NCBI RefSeq assembly: GCF_902148845.1
Contig: NC_043754.1
Location: 21,197,431 to 21,261,430 of the forward strand
DNA: 64,000 nucleotides
Direction of reading: 5' to 3'
From: Salarias fasciatus
Taxonomy: Eukaryota > Chordata > Actinopteri > Blenniiformes > Blenniidae
In this document: positions 31,999-42,923 of the stretch, in pieces
Numbering within the stretch: position 1 is the first letter of the stretch
How the letters are laid out: each line of letters starts with the position of its first letter
Made by a program: the position numbers and the translations under genes
Notes under the pieces: generated by a model
What the model was told of the DNA's origin: nothing
Databases searched by the model: none
The model's input: the letters and a program-made list of their open reading frames with translations, nothing else

Positions 31999-34242
31999 CG
32001 CGATGGGTGACGGGTGTGCCAGGAGTGCGGCCTGTGCTAACACGGACTTAGCGGCCTCGAACGCCGGGGACCAGTTGACAGCCTGGTTCGGGGTGGTCCC
32101 TTTAAGAGCCTCATAGAGGTGGGTCGCACGCGGGATGAAACGGTGGCAAAACGTTACCATGCCTATGAACTCCCTGAGTGAGCGAGCCGAGTGAGAGCGC
32201 TGAAAGCCGCAACAGACTCAACTTTAGATGAGAGGGGAGATGCCCCGTCTGCAGTGATACAATGGCCGAGAAAATCAATTTCAGGCCGGCCGAAAACGCA
32301 CTTAGTAGGATTAACGATCAACCTGTGCTCACTGAGCCTCTGAAAAAGCGCTTGCAAATGGGAAATATGCTCTGTATCGGAGGCGCTGGCAACGAGAATG
32401 TCATCGAGGTAAACGAAAATGAATGGCATGTCACGGAGAACCGAGTCCATCAGACGTTGGAACGACTGAGCTGCATTTTTTAACCCAAACGCCATGCAAA
32501 GGTACTCAAACAGTCCGAATGGGGTAATGACCGCAGTTTTGGGAACGTCTGCGGGATGGACGGGCACTTGATAATAACCGTGCACAAGACTTTGGAGAAA
32601 ACTCGCTTAACAGCAAGATGCGCAGAGAAATCCTGAATGCGCGGCACTGGGTAGCGATTGGGCTGCGTTCTGTTGTTGAGGCGGTGGTAGTCACTGCATG
32701 GCCGCCACCCCCCATCAGGAACGATGTGACGGAGTGCCGCCCACAGACTGTCAGAACGGCGAATAATCCCCAGCTTCTCCATGTGCGCAAACCTGGCGAG
32801 TTTGTCCAGGTTGAGGCGGCGAGCTTTGGCGCAGGTGGGGGGGCCCTCGGTGATGATGTGATGCTCCACGCGTGCTTCACCACGGGGGGCGGAGAAGGTG
32901 GAGGAAGTCAGCTCCGGGAAATAGCGCAGGAGGCGGAGATATTTGTCATCCTCCAACAACGAAGCAGCCAGTCCGTCGTGCGAGGTGTTTGCCCGTGAAC
33001 AAGGAAGGGATGAAAAGGTCAAGGTGTCCAGCAAACAGCAGTTCTTAACATCCACGAGTAGGCCGTGTGCACAAAGAAAGTCCGCTCCAAGCAGGGGAAG
33101 GGTGACATCAGCGGTCACGTACTGAGCAGAATTACTATTGCAAAAACACATCATCAGTAGGGTAAAACTAACCTGTCTCACAACGGTCTAATCCCAGCTC
33201 ACGTTCCCTATTAGTGGGTGAACAATTCAACGCTTGGTGAATTCTGCTTCACAATGATATGAAGAGCCGACATCGAAGGATCAAAAAGCGACATCGCTAT
33301 GAATGCTTGGCCGCCACAAGCCATTTATCCCTATGGCAACTTTTCTGACACCTCCTGCTTAAAACCCAAAAAGTCAGAAGGACCATGAGGCCCCGCTTTC
33401 ACGGTCTGTACTCATTCTGAAAATCGGAATCAAGTGAGCTTTTGCTCTTCTGCTCTACGGGAGGTTTCTGTCCTCCCTGAGCTCACCTTAGGACACCTGC
33501 GTTACCGTTTGACAGGGTCGGCAAGGTTGAACGCCATGGCTGGAGCCTCGTGGGAGGGGTGGTGTGCGAGGAAAAAATGGTCTGCCTCCGCAGCCAGCAG
33601 GCATGTGTCGGCGATCGTGGTGTTGGCCAGGGCGGTCTGCACGGCGGGTGGTAACTGGCGGAGAAAAAGCTCCTTCAAGAGGAAGTTTGGACGCTCCTCC
33701 GCTAGCAGGTTTAGCATCTCCTCCATGTGCTGCGACGGATTTCGGTCGCCAAGCCCTGTAGGTCCATCAGCCGGCGTACCCTCTCCTTCTCGGACATCTC
33801 AAAAGTCTTTAAGAGGTGGGCTTTGAGCTCGGTGTATTTGCCGTGCACAGCAGGGTTGGAGACGAAACCCACCAGCGGGGCCGATGTAGCGCTGCCCAGG
33901 GAGGCGACCACGTGGTAATACTTCCGCGTGTCATCGAGCACACCGCGGCAGGCAAAGTGTGCCTCGCGTGGGTGAACCATGCCTTGGTGTTGTTTTCTCA
34001 AAAAAGCATCATTGTTAGCATCTATTGTCGGAGCAGCCTCAGAAACTTCAGCGAGGCGACGTGCGTCAGGGTCACCATTGTGGTGCCGAAGACAGGGAGT
34101 CGGAGGCGGAGTGATCTGCTCAAACATGAACTCTTTATTCCACACACAACCAAAAAAAGAACAGCTGGTGCGGCGCCACATATGCGCTAACAAACCCCGC
34201 CCCTCAGTCTGTATGGGGAATTCTGTCCACGTGATCCCCACA
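31999..34242 (-). mobile_element. Ty3/gypsy fossil with an embedded 28S rRNA piece
   Basis: Minus-strand remains of an LTR retrotransposon present only in duplication copy A. In element order: LTR/leader-like sequence with AATAAA at about 34242-34095, a gag-like part at about 34090-33520, a 28S rRNA fragment (33516-33118), then protease end and reverse transcriptase (about 33117-32000; FVYLDDILVASAS is readable). The gag style suggests a Mag-like gypsy clade. It is broken, with several breaks and lacking integrase and a second LTR. It replaced a stretch that copy B still has at 57999-58195. Confidence 0.8.
33118..33516 (-). rRNA. 28S rRNA fragment (about 399 bp) inside the gypsy fossil
   Basis: The minus strand reads as the conserved 3' part of large-subunit rRNA, from CTGTCAAACGGTAACGCAGG through AGGAGGTGTCAGAAAAGTTG and GATCCTTCGATGTCGGCTCTTC to ACTAATAGGGAACGTGAGCT and GACAGGTTAGTTTTACCCTA, ending at GCTCAGTACG. 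It lies downstream of the R2/R1 target region in 28S. Scattered mismatches to the vertebrate sequence I remember show it is no longer a functional gene part. It sits in rRNA-sense orientation, the same orientation as the retroelement, between its gag-like and pol-like parts. Confidence 0.9.
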
Positions 34243-34840
34243 ATGCATTTGTAAAAACATGTTGGCACATCGTTTTGGAGTTTCAATTTGTGAATCAAGT
34301 CAAAAATTTGCACAAAAAAATGCAACCTTTTCAATGTGTGGAAAATTATGTTCATGGCTGTAAAAAAGATTTGTACAAAAAAAAAATATATATTTTACAA
34401 ACATCCTGTTTTTCGATATGAAGCATTAAAACTATGTGCAAGTCTCTGAAAAAGTTGCGGTTGGGAGTTTTGACACATCTGTCAGACTGGAAAGTGACAA
34501 ATTGAACTGTCCAATCAGGGAGCAGACGGCTCTCTGCCCTCCCGGCCCGCCGCAGACTCTTCAGACGGGAGTAGAGCGTCTTATCTCTTATCTCTTAAAT
34601 ATTAGCTATTAGCTATGGTTGCATGCTTTAAACATAACTCCAAATAAGTAACAGAGCATCTGAAATCTGTGATATGGCTAACTGGTTAGCCTGTTAGCCT
34701 GTTAGCTACAGTAAGTAAACTTGTTTTACCATGACTCTCTTGTGAATGACAGAAGAGTCAAATTTACAAACAAAGAAATCTAATGTCGGTCTCCTTGAAC
34801 AGAAGTGGACACCATGAGGTTGGTTTGCATGACGAAGCGT

Positions 34841-37800
34841 TCAGGACACAGTGTTGACGCCTTTCATGGGCAGCACGGTTGTGGGCCCAAGCTTCCTCAG
34901 CATCCGTCCAATGGACTCTCGAAGCTCGTTGTTCCTCAGGCTGTAGATGAGCGGGTTGAGGAACGGCGTCAGAGCCGAGTACAGCACCGACACAATGATG
35001 CGCACCTGAAACACAACAATCCAAACAGACAAGTCAAAGCATGACAAAGCAAAGGAAAGTAGACCTTTTATGTATGTAAACGTAAACTGGACATTAGCCT
35101 AATAGACAGGGAGTAGTATCCACAGAAGCTGTACACCGTACTTTCCTCCAGTTGCTAAAGGTTAAACGTTCTAGATTTTGAATCAATGAACTGACAATCA
35201 TCTTGTAAGTAATTGGCAAAGTCGATCAACAAGCTCACTTGTGTGGCAGTGTGTTCACTAATAGGCCATATCCGTCATGAAAAACCTTCCCTACCGAGGT
35301 TCAAGCTGGAGCCAGATCACACCTGACTGGGTAGACTGATTGAGAGTGACTGAATCTTTAAATGTATGTCGCACACTGTTTAGCAGTGATCATTTCATCC
35401 ATTAATCAATCACAATCAAACAGTCAGGACTGACAACTTGCCAATCAGTCAGCCCTTCCCCTTGTTTAGCGCGTTCACGTGGAGGGGTAGGAGTATCCCA
35501 GTTGTCATTATGACGTAGGGGTAGGGCCAAGAAGGAGGGCCAGTCACCCCTCCAAAAGGAGATTCTCAAGAGGCACACTTCAAACGGAGGGGTATCGGCC
35601 GATGGTGATCCGCGCCTGTTCTGTCAGCATAGACCATGACTGGCGGGCGGGGTTAATTCACTTCCGCATTGGCGGGGGCGCTCGTTTTCACACCTGCGCA
35701 TTCCAGGTGCATTCCAAACACAACAGATAGACGATTATTTTCAATAAACTGGTTTCTTCAACACTGCCCACCTGGAATGCGCGGGTGGGAAACGAGTGCC
35801 ACCGCCAATGCGAAAGTGAACTGACCCCGCCCGCCAGTGACGGTCCAGGCGACCAAAACAAGCGCCCCTCGCCACCGCCGCCACTAGATGACAGATTTCT
35901 CAGAAAGCCTTCCAAGATCGGCAAGATGGCAACGTCCGCAACGAAAGAAGTTCATAAATGTCAGTATTTTGTCAATTAATAAAGTTCTAAAATGTAAGAA
36001 AAACATTCTTCTTCGGCAAACAATTGTCACATCTGCTACGTCATTGGCAGCGGTGACTACTGATGACGTATGCGTCTGTCGGAGGGGTGTCCCAATTCGG
36101 AGGGGTTTACTTTCTGCCCAACCCCTTAGCACTCCGTTTCATAGGGGTAGGGCTAAGGGGTAGGGCCAAGGGGGAGGACTAGAAAGAGAAATGGGATTGG
36201 GCCTAAATGTTGCATCATGTCGTCACCATAGCAGAATTAGTTTTCATCAAGTTGTTCTTTAACAGTCCAGCTCAAAGTTAGACTTGGGCCACATTCCCTC
36301 AAATCTATGGCAGATCAGTGGTTCAAGTGACACTGGAAACTGGGCGAATGTAATAAGAAGTGGTACCTCTGGTCGAAAGCTTGCCACCTGGTAAGAGATG
36401 TAAACACAGGCAGCGGCACTGTAAGAGATGGTCACCACGGTCAAGTGGGCGGCACACGTCTTGAATGCCTTTAGCCGCTCGCCAACGCCCATCCTGAAGA
36501 TGGACAGGCCAATCAGGATGTAGGACGTGAGGATGAGGACTCCTGTGGTGAGCATGGCCACCACGCCAAACGTAAGGGACACGATGTTGTCTGTCAGAGT
36601 GTCTCCACACACCAGTCGTCTCACAGACGCAGGGTCGCACCAACCATGCTTCACCACATTTGCGCCACAGTAGTACCGGCGGCTGCCCAAGCAGATGGCC
36701 GGAAGAGTGCATGCTGTGCCGAATGCCCAAGCTCCGACAACCAGGAGCAGGCGCACGGGCAGGGTCATGATAGATGAGTAGTGCAGGGGGCTGCAGATGG
36801 CCACATAGCGGTCGTACGCCATGACAGTGAGGGTAGCCCGACCGGTGACAGAAAGCATGATGAAGACGAACATCTGGAGGAAGCAACCCTGTACAGAGAT
36901 GGTGGACACGCCGGTCACCAGGCCGGAGAGCATGTTGGGAACGGTGGTTGTGGTGTAGGCCATGTCTACCAAGGACAGGTTGCAGAGGAAGAAGAACATA
37001 GGCGAGCTGAGTTTTGGGTCTGACAGCACCTGCATGGGCAAACATGAAGAGAGAAACCTCATGAACAAGAGTTATTTTCAGAGGAAGAGGAGGCTGTCGA
37101 CTCAGCTACTTACCACAAAGATAATCATGCTGTTTCCACCCAGGATGACGATGTATCCAAGTAACAGGATGACAAAGATCAACATCTTGAACTCGCCAAG
37201 GTTGGAAAGACCCTCAATGATGAAGAATGTAACGCCGCTGGTCTCCACAGTGGCGTTCCCGGAGACTGACCTGTGATTGGCTGACAGGTGATGGTACACA
37301 TCTGGAAGAAAAATATGTCAGTGTAAAGAGCATCTCTCAGACTGTCAGACACATCCACTGCATCATCGAACACACAACCTCATAATGGGTCAGAGAGGGG
37401 AATTCGATTAGAAATCATCAAATGGAAGTGTCTTTGATAAGTGTGTTATTGGAAGGACACAACAGGAGGACCATCATCTTGTTTGTTCACTTCCAATTGT
37501 AACATTTCATTTGGAGGTAATCATAGTCATTTGTGTTAGTTTATTTCTTACTCTGTTTAATGTTTAAAGATGAAGGTTCCGGGTTTTCATTTTTTTGTCA
37601 GTATTGAATTGAGAGGCGCACCGGGGTTGGAGCCAGGAGAGAGAAAGAGCAGGGAGGTGCAGAGTTTTGAGGGAAGAATTAAAGCGCTGAAACCTGTCCT
37701 GCTGTATTGGTATCAATTTATTTAGCACGGAAGACAGCAAAATAACCGACGGACAGAAGACATTGTAACCCGCTTAACCCACTGCCCTGGAGATGGAGAA

Positions 37801-38545
37801 GACGGCAATTTTTAAGGTTTACACAATCTCCACCAGATAATGTGCTAGAAATGTATTTCCATGGACTTGATATATTTTATTACTGTAATAATACAGATCT
37901 GAACCAAGTTTAATTTAACTACATTTATGACATTTTCATGAAGAAAAATAAGTCATGAAATTAAAAGACTTCATGTTTTTCCCATTTCTAACCTGTTGCT
38001 GTGTGATTCTGTGATTTAGTTCCATCGTCTTCACAAACCACCATAACTGAATCTGACACACATCTTGCTGAATAACCATGTCTCCAGTCTTCATGTTCAG
38101 CACATAAGATGCATCAGGAGAAAATGTGTCAAAACCAGCTGTCACTTCAAGCTAAATATTAACAAATACAGCCGTATATGTGTCAGTTGGATACATAAAG
38201 CAATTAAAATGTCTTCGAAATTAATACAAACTAACAACAATAATAAATACGACAAAATTAAACTGAATTTAACCAATACCATGAAGGAGCATTAACATAT
38301 GTTTGTGAAGACAATTGATAAAAGTTTCAATAAACATATTAGCCACAAACAGGGAGAAAGATTAAAAAAACAGAGTACATTATTCATGTCAAAAGAATTG
38401 TGACTAAAACTGCTAAACATGGTAACACAATGTGAAGTTACCACCAATGGCATGGAACTTCTTTTAGATCACCAGAGGTGTAAATGAGAAGAGAGAAAAA
38501 AAGCCACATACCTTCAGGACTTCCATCAAAGGCCAGCAGCTCCAT
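34841..38545 (-). CDS. Olfactory receptor with a four-exon coding region (copy A)
   Basis: Coding exons on the minus strand: 38545-38512 (MELLAFDGSPE), 37301-37114, 37029-36367, 35005-34841. All junctions have GT/AG signals and agree in phase (34+188+663+165 nt; 349 codons plus stop). Visible marks: GNATVET glycosylation site, helix 1 IVILGGNSMIIFV, then SPMFFFLCNLSLVD, MAYDRYVAICSPLHY, Cys-rich loop 2 (RRYYCG...HGWCDP), LKAFKTCAAHL, and FLNPLIYSLRNNELR in the last exon. Intron 2 falls at the end of helix 1 and intron 3 in loop 3 before helix 7. Vertebrate OR coding regions are normally one exon, so this is unusual; the layout is repeated in copy B. The family differs from the plus-strand OR cluster. 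The first exon choice rests on phase and conservation and is the least certain part; exons 2-4 are firm. Confidence 0.85.
35452..36205. mobile_element. GC-rich compound insertion private to copy A
   Basis: Copy B runs straight from CAATCAGTCAG to AAATGTTGCATC, whereas copy A has about 750 bp between. It begins CCCTTCCCCTTGTTTAGCGC and ends with GGGGTAGGGCTAAGGGGTAG motifs that also occur inverted or direct near its left end (GTAGGGGTAGGGCCAAGAAG). It looks like a MITE with GGGGTAGGG subterminal words. No ORF with coding character; the target duplication is not clear. Confidence 0.6.
35640..35837. mobile_element. Small MITE (198 bp) nested in the GC-rich insertion
   Basis: Terminal inverted repeats of about 70 bp: CTGGCGGGCGGGGTTAATTC...CCTGCGCATTCCAGGTG at the left and CACCTGGAATGCGCGGG...GAACTGACCCCGCCCGCCAG at the right. 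Flanked by TGA on both sides, a possible 3-bp target duplication. The loop is AT-rich (GATTATTTTCAATAAACTGG). Confidence 0.7.
37498..37823. mobile_element. Solo LTR, 326 bp, 4-bp target duplication
   Basis: Begins TGTAACATTTCATTTGG and ends GGTTTACA (TG...CA ends). CAAT flanks both sides (37494-37497, 37824-37827). Copy B has the empty site CACTTCCAATCTCCACC near 61515. It lies in the intron between the first and second OR coding exons. Family not determined; internal region lost by LTR recombination. Confidence 0.8.
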
Positions 38546-39095
38546 CTGTCCTCAGCACAGAACCCAAGCAGACAGTCAACGTCCTCCACCTCTGCAAAAT
38601 TCCTGAAAGCACTGAATCACCTGAATCTGATCCAGTTATCTTTTACATTAGCTCTTTTTTTTTAATAAGGTCATTGGGTATCTTTAATTAGCCATATCAT
38701 CACCACACTTGGATAAAAAAAAACATAAATTAGAGAAGAAAAACCCCACAGAGACTTGTTTTTAGTTTCCTTTGTGGCTTTAAACTCAGAACCACAATTA
38801 TCTTTGTTTACAAAGACACTTCCAATGTCTCATTAATGACTCATTATCAAAGTTTTGTCTTTAATGACTTGTTTATTAGTAATGACTGATGCTAACATGT
38901 TTGTAACTCAGTCTGCAGAGACTCAGCCTCCAGAGATATAAACCGTTGTCATTAAAGTTGTTTTAAATGTGCAATCTCTTGTTTTTTATGATAACTCAAT
39001 AGATACACAGCAGCAAAAACAAACCCAGAAAATATAAAATTCAATATGAAATTTTCCTTCATAACTGAACTGCCTGTGCCATTGATTGTTTCCCT

Positions 39096-40737
39096 AACAC
39101 ATTCAGTCAAGGCAGGGATGATTGAGAACTTCCTCAACAAACATGACGGCCCCATGTCCCACCCTCCACTGGAGATCAGCAGATCACCATTTCATACATA
39201 CATGTGCAGGGACTTCCAGCTGTCTCTGGGAGATGACCCAGACATCATCGTCCTCACCTCAACTCCTGAACGCCAGCCAGACATGATTTCGGTTCATGAC
39301 TTTAGCAGTAGAAAAGGTCTTCTTCTTTCTGTTGGACAAATCTGGCAGTAAAAAAGAAGCCTCTTTTCCAACTCTTCCTTTCCAACTGCAGCATTGACGG
39401 ACAGCTGTGGAAAACTGTACAGTCTGTGGCTGTTTGGTCTCTTTGGGGTTCTTTTTCCAGAGAGAAAAGGATCATTCCCATCACCTCATTCAGCAGCTTC
39501 TCAATCAGACCCAGTGATCTGAGGTTCAGTCTGAGTGCAGTCTTCCACTCTCCCGTCATGTTAAGGCCCTGTCAACTGTGACGAAGCGGTATATTGAGAG
39601 CTTCGCCTCAATGAGCGCTCCTCCGGCCGGTGTCCCGGTAAGCTGGCCTCCGCCCTACAGGGCTCTGCTCCACCTGCTGACCCTCTGTTGAGCGATCTGC
39701 AGTCATCTCCCTCCTCCAGTGTTTGCTCTCTTGGGTTTTTTTATTAAAAAGTTTTTCTCAACTGCCGTCAAGATCTTCTGCTTGTGTATGACTTCCCTAA
39801 TTCCTGCTTCTCTTCACTGCACACTTCATCATGCCACTACGTAAGAGGGAACGCATGAACAGGTTGAAAAATCCACCTGTACAAACCTCTCAGCTGTCAA
39901 CTGCTGTTGATATGAGGCACAAGCGGATTATCAATCAGGGTAGACACAACCTCGTACAGTCAGATCTGAAATATAATCTGCTCCAAGTGAAACTGATCCA
40001 GTCAGGTTTTTATATGCCACTTTTACAATCCGCTTCAACTTAAAATCCCGTTACAAGGAGGATTTTTTGGCCCATGCAAACGTGCCTTGACAAAGATTTG
40101 TCCAGTTCAGCAAGAACTTCCAGGATCTTCCAGGATCTCAGCCATGCTGTCTGAGTCACATATCTGGAAAGGAGTTTTTCCTCTCTTGTCGTCTCTGTGT
40201 TTCGTCTGTGTTTACGGTTATTTCGGTTAGTAAAACAGGAAATGTCTTATTTTTTGTTTTACTCTAACTCCATGTGTCTGAGTGCAACAAGAGAAAAAGA
40301 AATATGTAACATATCAAAATCTTTTAAGCCACTCATCATGTTTTGTTTTGTTTTTTTTTTTTTTTGGAGAAATGTTTTGCTGTACTTTTGTTTTTTGTTA
40401 CACCTTGGACAGGTCACCAGTCCCTCACAGGACAAACACACTGAGACAGGCAGCCACACACACTCACATTCACACCGATAGGCTGAGCAGTAAATCTCAT
40501 GTACATGTTTTAGGGCTGTTGGAGGAAACTGGAACACATGGACAACGTGCCACCAGGTACACCGGGTGAAGTGTGATGTTTTTACAGATTTTATCGACTG
40601 TGTGTGGTGATCATTTTTCATATGATGTGTGTATTAAAGCATTAAATAAACCAACAATCACACAGAGATGGGGACAAGAAACAGCTTCTTTTGAATGAGT
40701 TTTTTTTCACAGTGATTTTACATGATAATATCTGCAC
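39096..40737. other. Spacer after duplication copy A
   Basis: No supported gene. A modestly coding-like open stretch at 39115-39345 has no recognisable domain. At about 40395-40490 the words TTGGACAGGTCACCAGTCCCTCACAGG and CACACTCACATTCACACCGATA match in style a common teleost interspersed repeat. T-rich run at 40350-40365. Confidence 0.4.
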
Positions 40738-40741
40738 TTAA

Positions 40742-41267
40742 AGGAATACTCCAAAGATTATGGACCCACGCCCTATCCTGATCATTTACAGAGTGAGATA
40801 AGCTCATAAATACCTTTTTTGTGTCTGTTTGCCCAGTGCCTGGCTCCCAGCTGTTAGCATCGTAGTTAGCTTAGCTCAACTACGGCAGGTGAAGAGGAGA
40901 CAGAGCCAGACTGAGAAAGTGGACAAAATACTCCTTCCAGTGGTCCAGGGGATGGCGTATTAGGACGTGAAGTAAATCCGAATGGTTATAAAGCATTTTA
41001 AAAGATGTGTTTTCTTTTCAATCCCTTAAAATAATGTTTTGATCCACACAGACCTGCACATGCACAGTGCTCTGCAGAAGGATATACTGGAGCGCAGCAG
41101 TAGAAGCATAGACTCAGCCGCTGTGCGCCTTGAGCTAAGCTAACTACGATGCTAACAGCTGTTAGCCAGGCACTGGACGAACGGACACAAAAAAGGAATT
41201 TATGAGCTTATCTCATTTTGTAAATGATAGGGATAGGGCGTGGGTCCAAAATCTTCGGAGTATTCTT
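40742..41267. mobile_element. Second copy of the TTAA fold-back MITE (526 bp)
   Basis: Same ends as the element at 16232-16968 (AGGAATACTCCAAAGATT ... AATCTTCGGAGTATTCTT) and the same TTAA flanks (40738-40741, 41268-41271). The left arm is complete to the loop; much of the right arm is missing, the sequence passing from GCTGTGCGCCT directly to TGAGCTAAGCTAACTACG. Both copies therefore share ends but differ by a deletion of about 200 bp in the right arm. Confidence 0.85.
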
Positions 41268-41807
41268 TTAAAGACTTTGCTCCTGCTGTTATTGCACGTG
41301 TGTGTTCTCTACATATCTCACAGACGGTTAATGACGGGGAAAGTGTTTGAAAATCAGAAGGCATAGAAAAAGAGCTTTGTGGACTTCTCCAGTGTGACCA
41401 TACACCTCAAATCTGGAACATGCCTTCACAAGAGGCTTATTGGCATCTGAATCTACACACTCTGACTCAGGGTGAGCTCAAAGACTCCATCATGAATTCA
41501 TTCTGATTTTCATGTCATCTGTTTCACACTGATGAAGCAGAGAAGAAAGCTTTCCATGACGCCCTGCAGAGCAACGGAGGTCTGCCTCCTAGAATGCCGC
41601 GACGCCTGGCCAGGCCCACTCAGCTGCCTGCCAGTCCTCTTCCTCCTGGGGCTCTGACCAGCCGAGATGGTTCCACGCTTCCGAGTCGCAGAGTGCCCTG
41701 TCTGCTCGTCCTCCTGCTTCTGCTGTTGTGAAAAGTGTTACGATTAAAGGCCGTCAGGCCTGTTACATCTCTAAAGAGCAACAATCCCTCCTTTCTCACT
41801 GCGCTTG
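41268..41807. other. Left flank of the gypsy insertion, part of an older element
   Basis: GC-richer DNA than its surroundings, continuing across the gypsy element into 49347 onwards. Together with the right flank it looks like one sequence split by the gypsy insertion, probably belonging to the DIRS-like element. The left border of that element cannot be fixed. Confidence 0.4.
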
Positions 41808-42055
41808 TGTGACGTGGAGTGGTAATGGAGTTTGTCAATTTCTCTATCTAAACAAAGCCAACAATGCCACCCCAGGAATTGCACCTGGAGAATTAACTTA
41901 AAGCACACAGGTTCGGAACTTTACTGAGAGGCGGAGACTTGTCAGTTGGTTTTAAGAAATTTTATTTACAGAAAGAAAAAAAATATTTATGACCATACTT
42001 TATTATAACAGTCTCTTTTTAAAAGGCCAAGAATCTAAAATAATGAAGCTTCTTA

Positions 42056-42103
<48 letters not shown>

Positions 42104-42923
42104 ACGGTGAAAAAGGGGACTAGGAGCTGGGGCTTAACCGTGACTGGGGAGGGGGAGAACCAAAGGGGGGTAGAAACCTTAAACTAAGGAAAAAAACACA
42201 AAGACTCAACACAGCAAACCAAAAAAAAGAAGTGCACCACAAACTAAACGGGACGACCACCACCAGGGGGAATCCACCACCACCACCACTTGACTCCACC
42301 ACCAGCTCCTAGAAAAGAACAAAACAAATATTACAATTTATATAAAGAAAAAAAATGAATTTCAGTTTTCCCACAATGAAGGGGGGGATAAACAGTGTCC
42401 CGATTGCGCAGCCTTCCTTCGGCGAGACTGCAGCAGCATACGTCAAACCCTCCCTGTAGTTGAACGAGGCGCTGTCCTAGCGGCGGCCACACTGAGCGCA
42501 GGGAGAGGTTACGAGCAGTTCAGGCTGCGACAGGACAGGTCTGCACAGCAGCAAGCAGCAACAGCGGAGTACAAAAGCAACAAGCAACAGATAATTGGCC
42601 GCGGAGGATCGAGGCGGGGCAAAACAGCAGCACGTCACTTTTGAGCTGAAATGCAGCTCCTCAGAGAGGCTCGAGCCGAGAGCTACACCGGTTGCCAGCG
42701 ATCGTGCCGCGAGAGGCATAGGTCCGCGTCTGTGTGCGTGACTGTCCGTGCTGCCGTGAGGCACCGAAGAACACGGAAGTGAAACGCCGGCAGGCGGGCA
42801 GATGCGTGACGTCAAAGGGGCAGACCAAGAAACGGCACTTTTATGGATCACCAGCTGGCGCAAGTGGCCAATGAGGGCCCAGGCCCTCAATTGAAATCCC
42901 ACCTCCAACCACGTAATGCCACA
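41808..42923 (-). repeat. 3' LTR of the gypsy element (1,116 bp)
   Basis: TGTGACG at the low-coordinate end and TGCCACA at the other (TG...CA). Contains a (CA)n tract at about 42057-42101. Nearly identical to 48314-49346 where they align; the two differ in length. Confidence 0.92.

Larger units (their letters stand above)
30513..39095. repeat. Segmental duplication, copy A
   Basis: Aligns in the same orientation with 52289-63690 (copy B). Shared blocks: 30513-31998 with 52289-52530, 53008-53072 and 56748-57998; 34243-35451 with 59014-60220; 36206-39095 with 60230-63126. The copies differ by substitutions and by insertions private to one copy. The start lies just after OR 3; the end is near ACACATT at 39095. 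Confidence 0.85.

Noticed and set aside
32480-33181. Open frame that appears to give the gypsy protein a novel N-terminus
   Set aside because: The first part is translation of the embedded 28S rRNA fragment, not protein-coding sequence.
37993-38145. Exon-like open stretch conserved between copies A and B (also 62005-62157), with a GTTAGA donor
   Set aside because: Its phase does not fit the first or second OR coding exon, and the possible acceptors give an immediate stop or the wrong length. Conservation is explained by the recent duplication. It might be untranslated.
42120-42302. 60-residue frame found twice (also 48543-48725)
   Set aside because: It lies in both LTRs of the gypsy element, so it is duplicated with the LTR and has no gene features.
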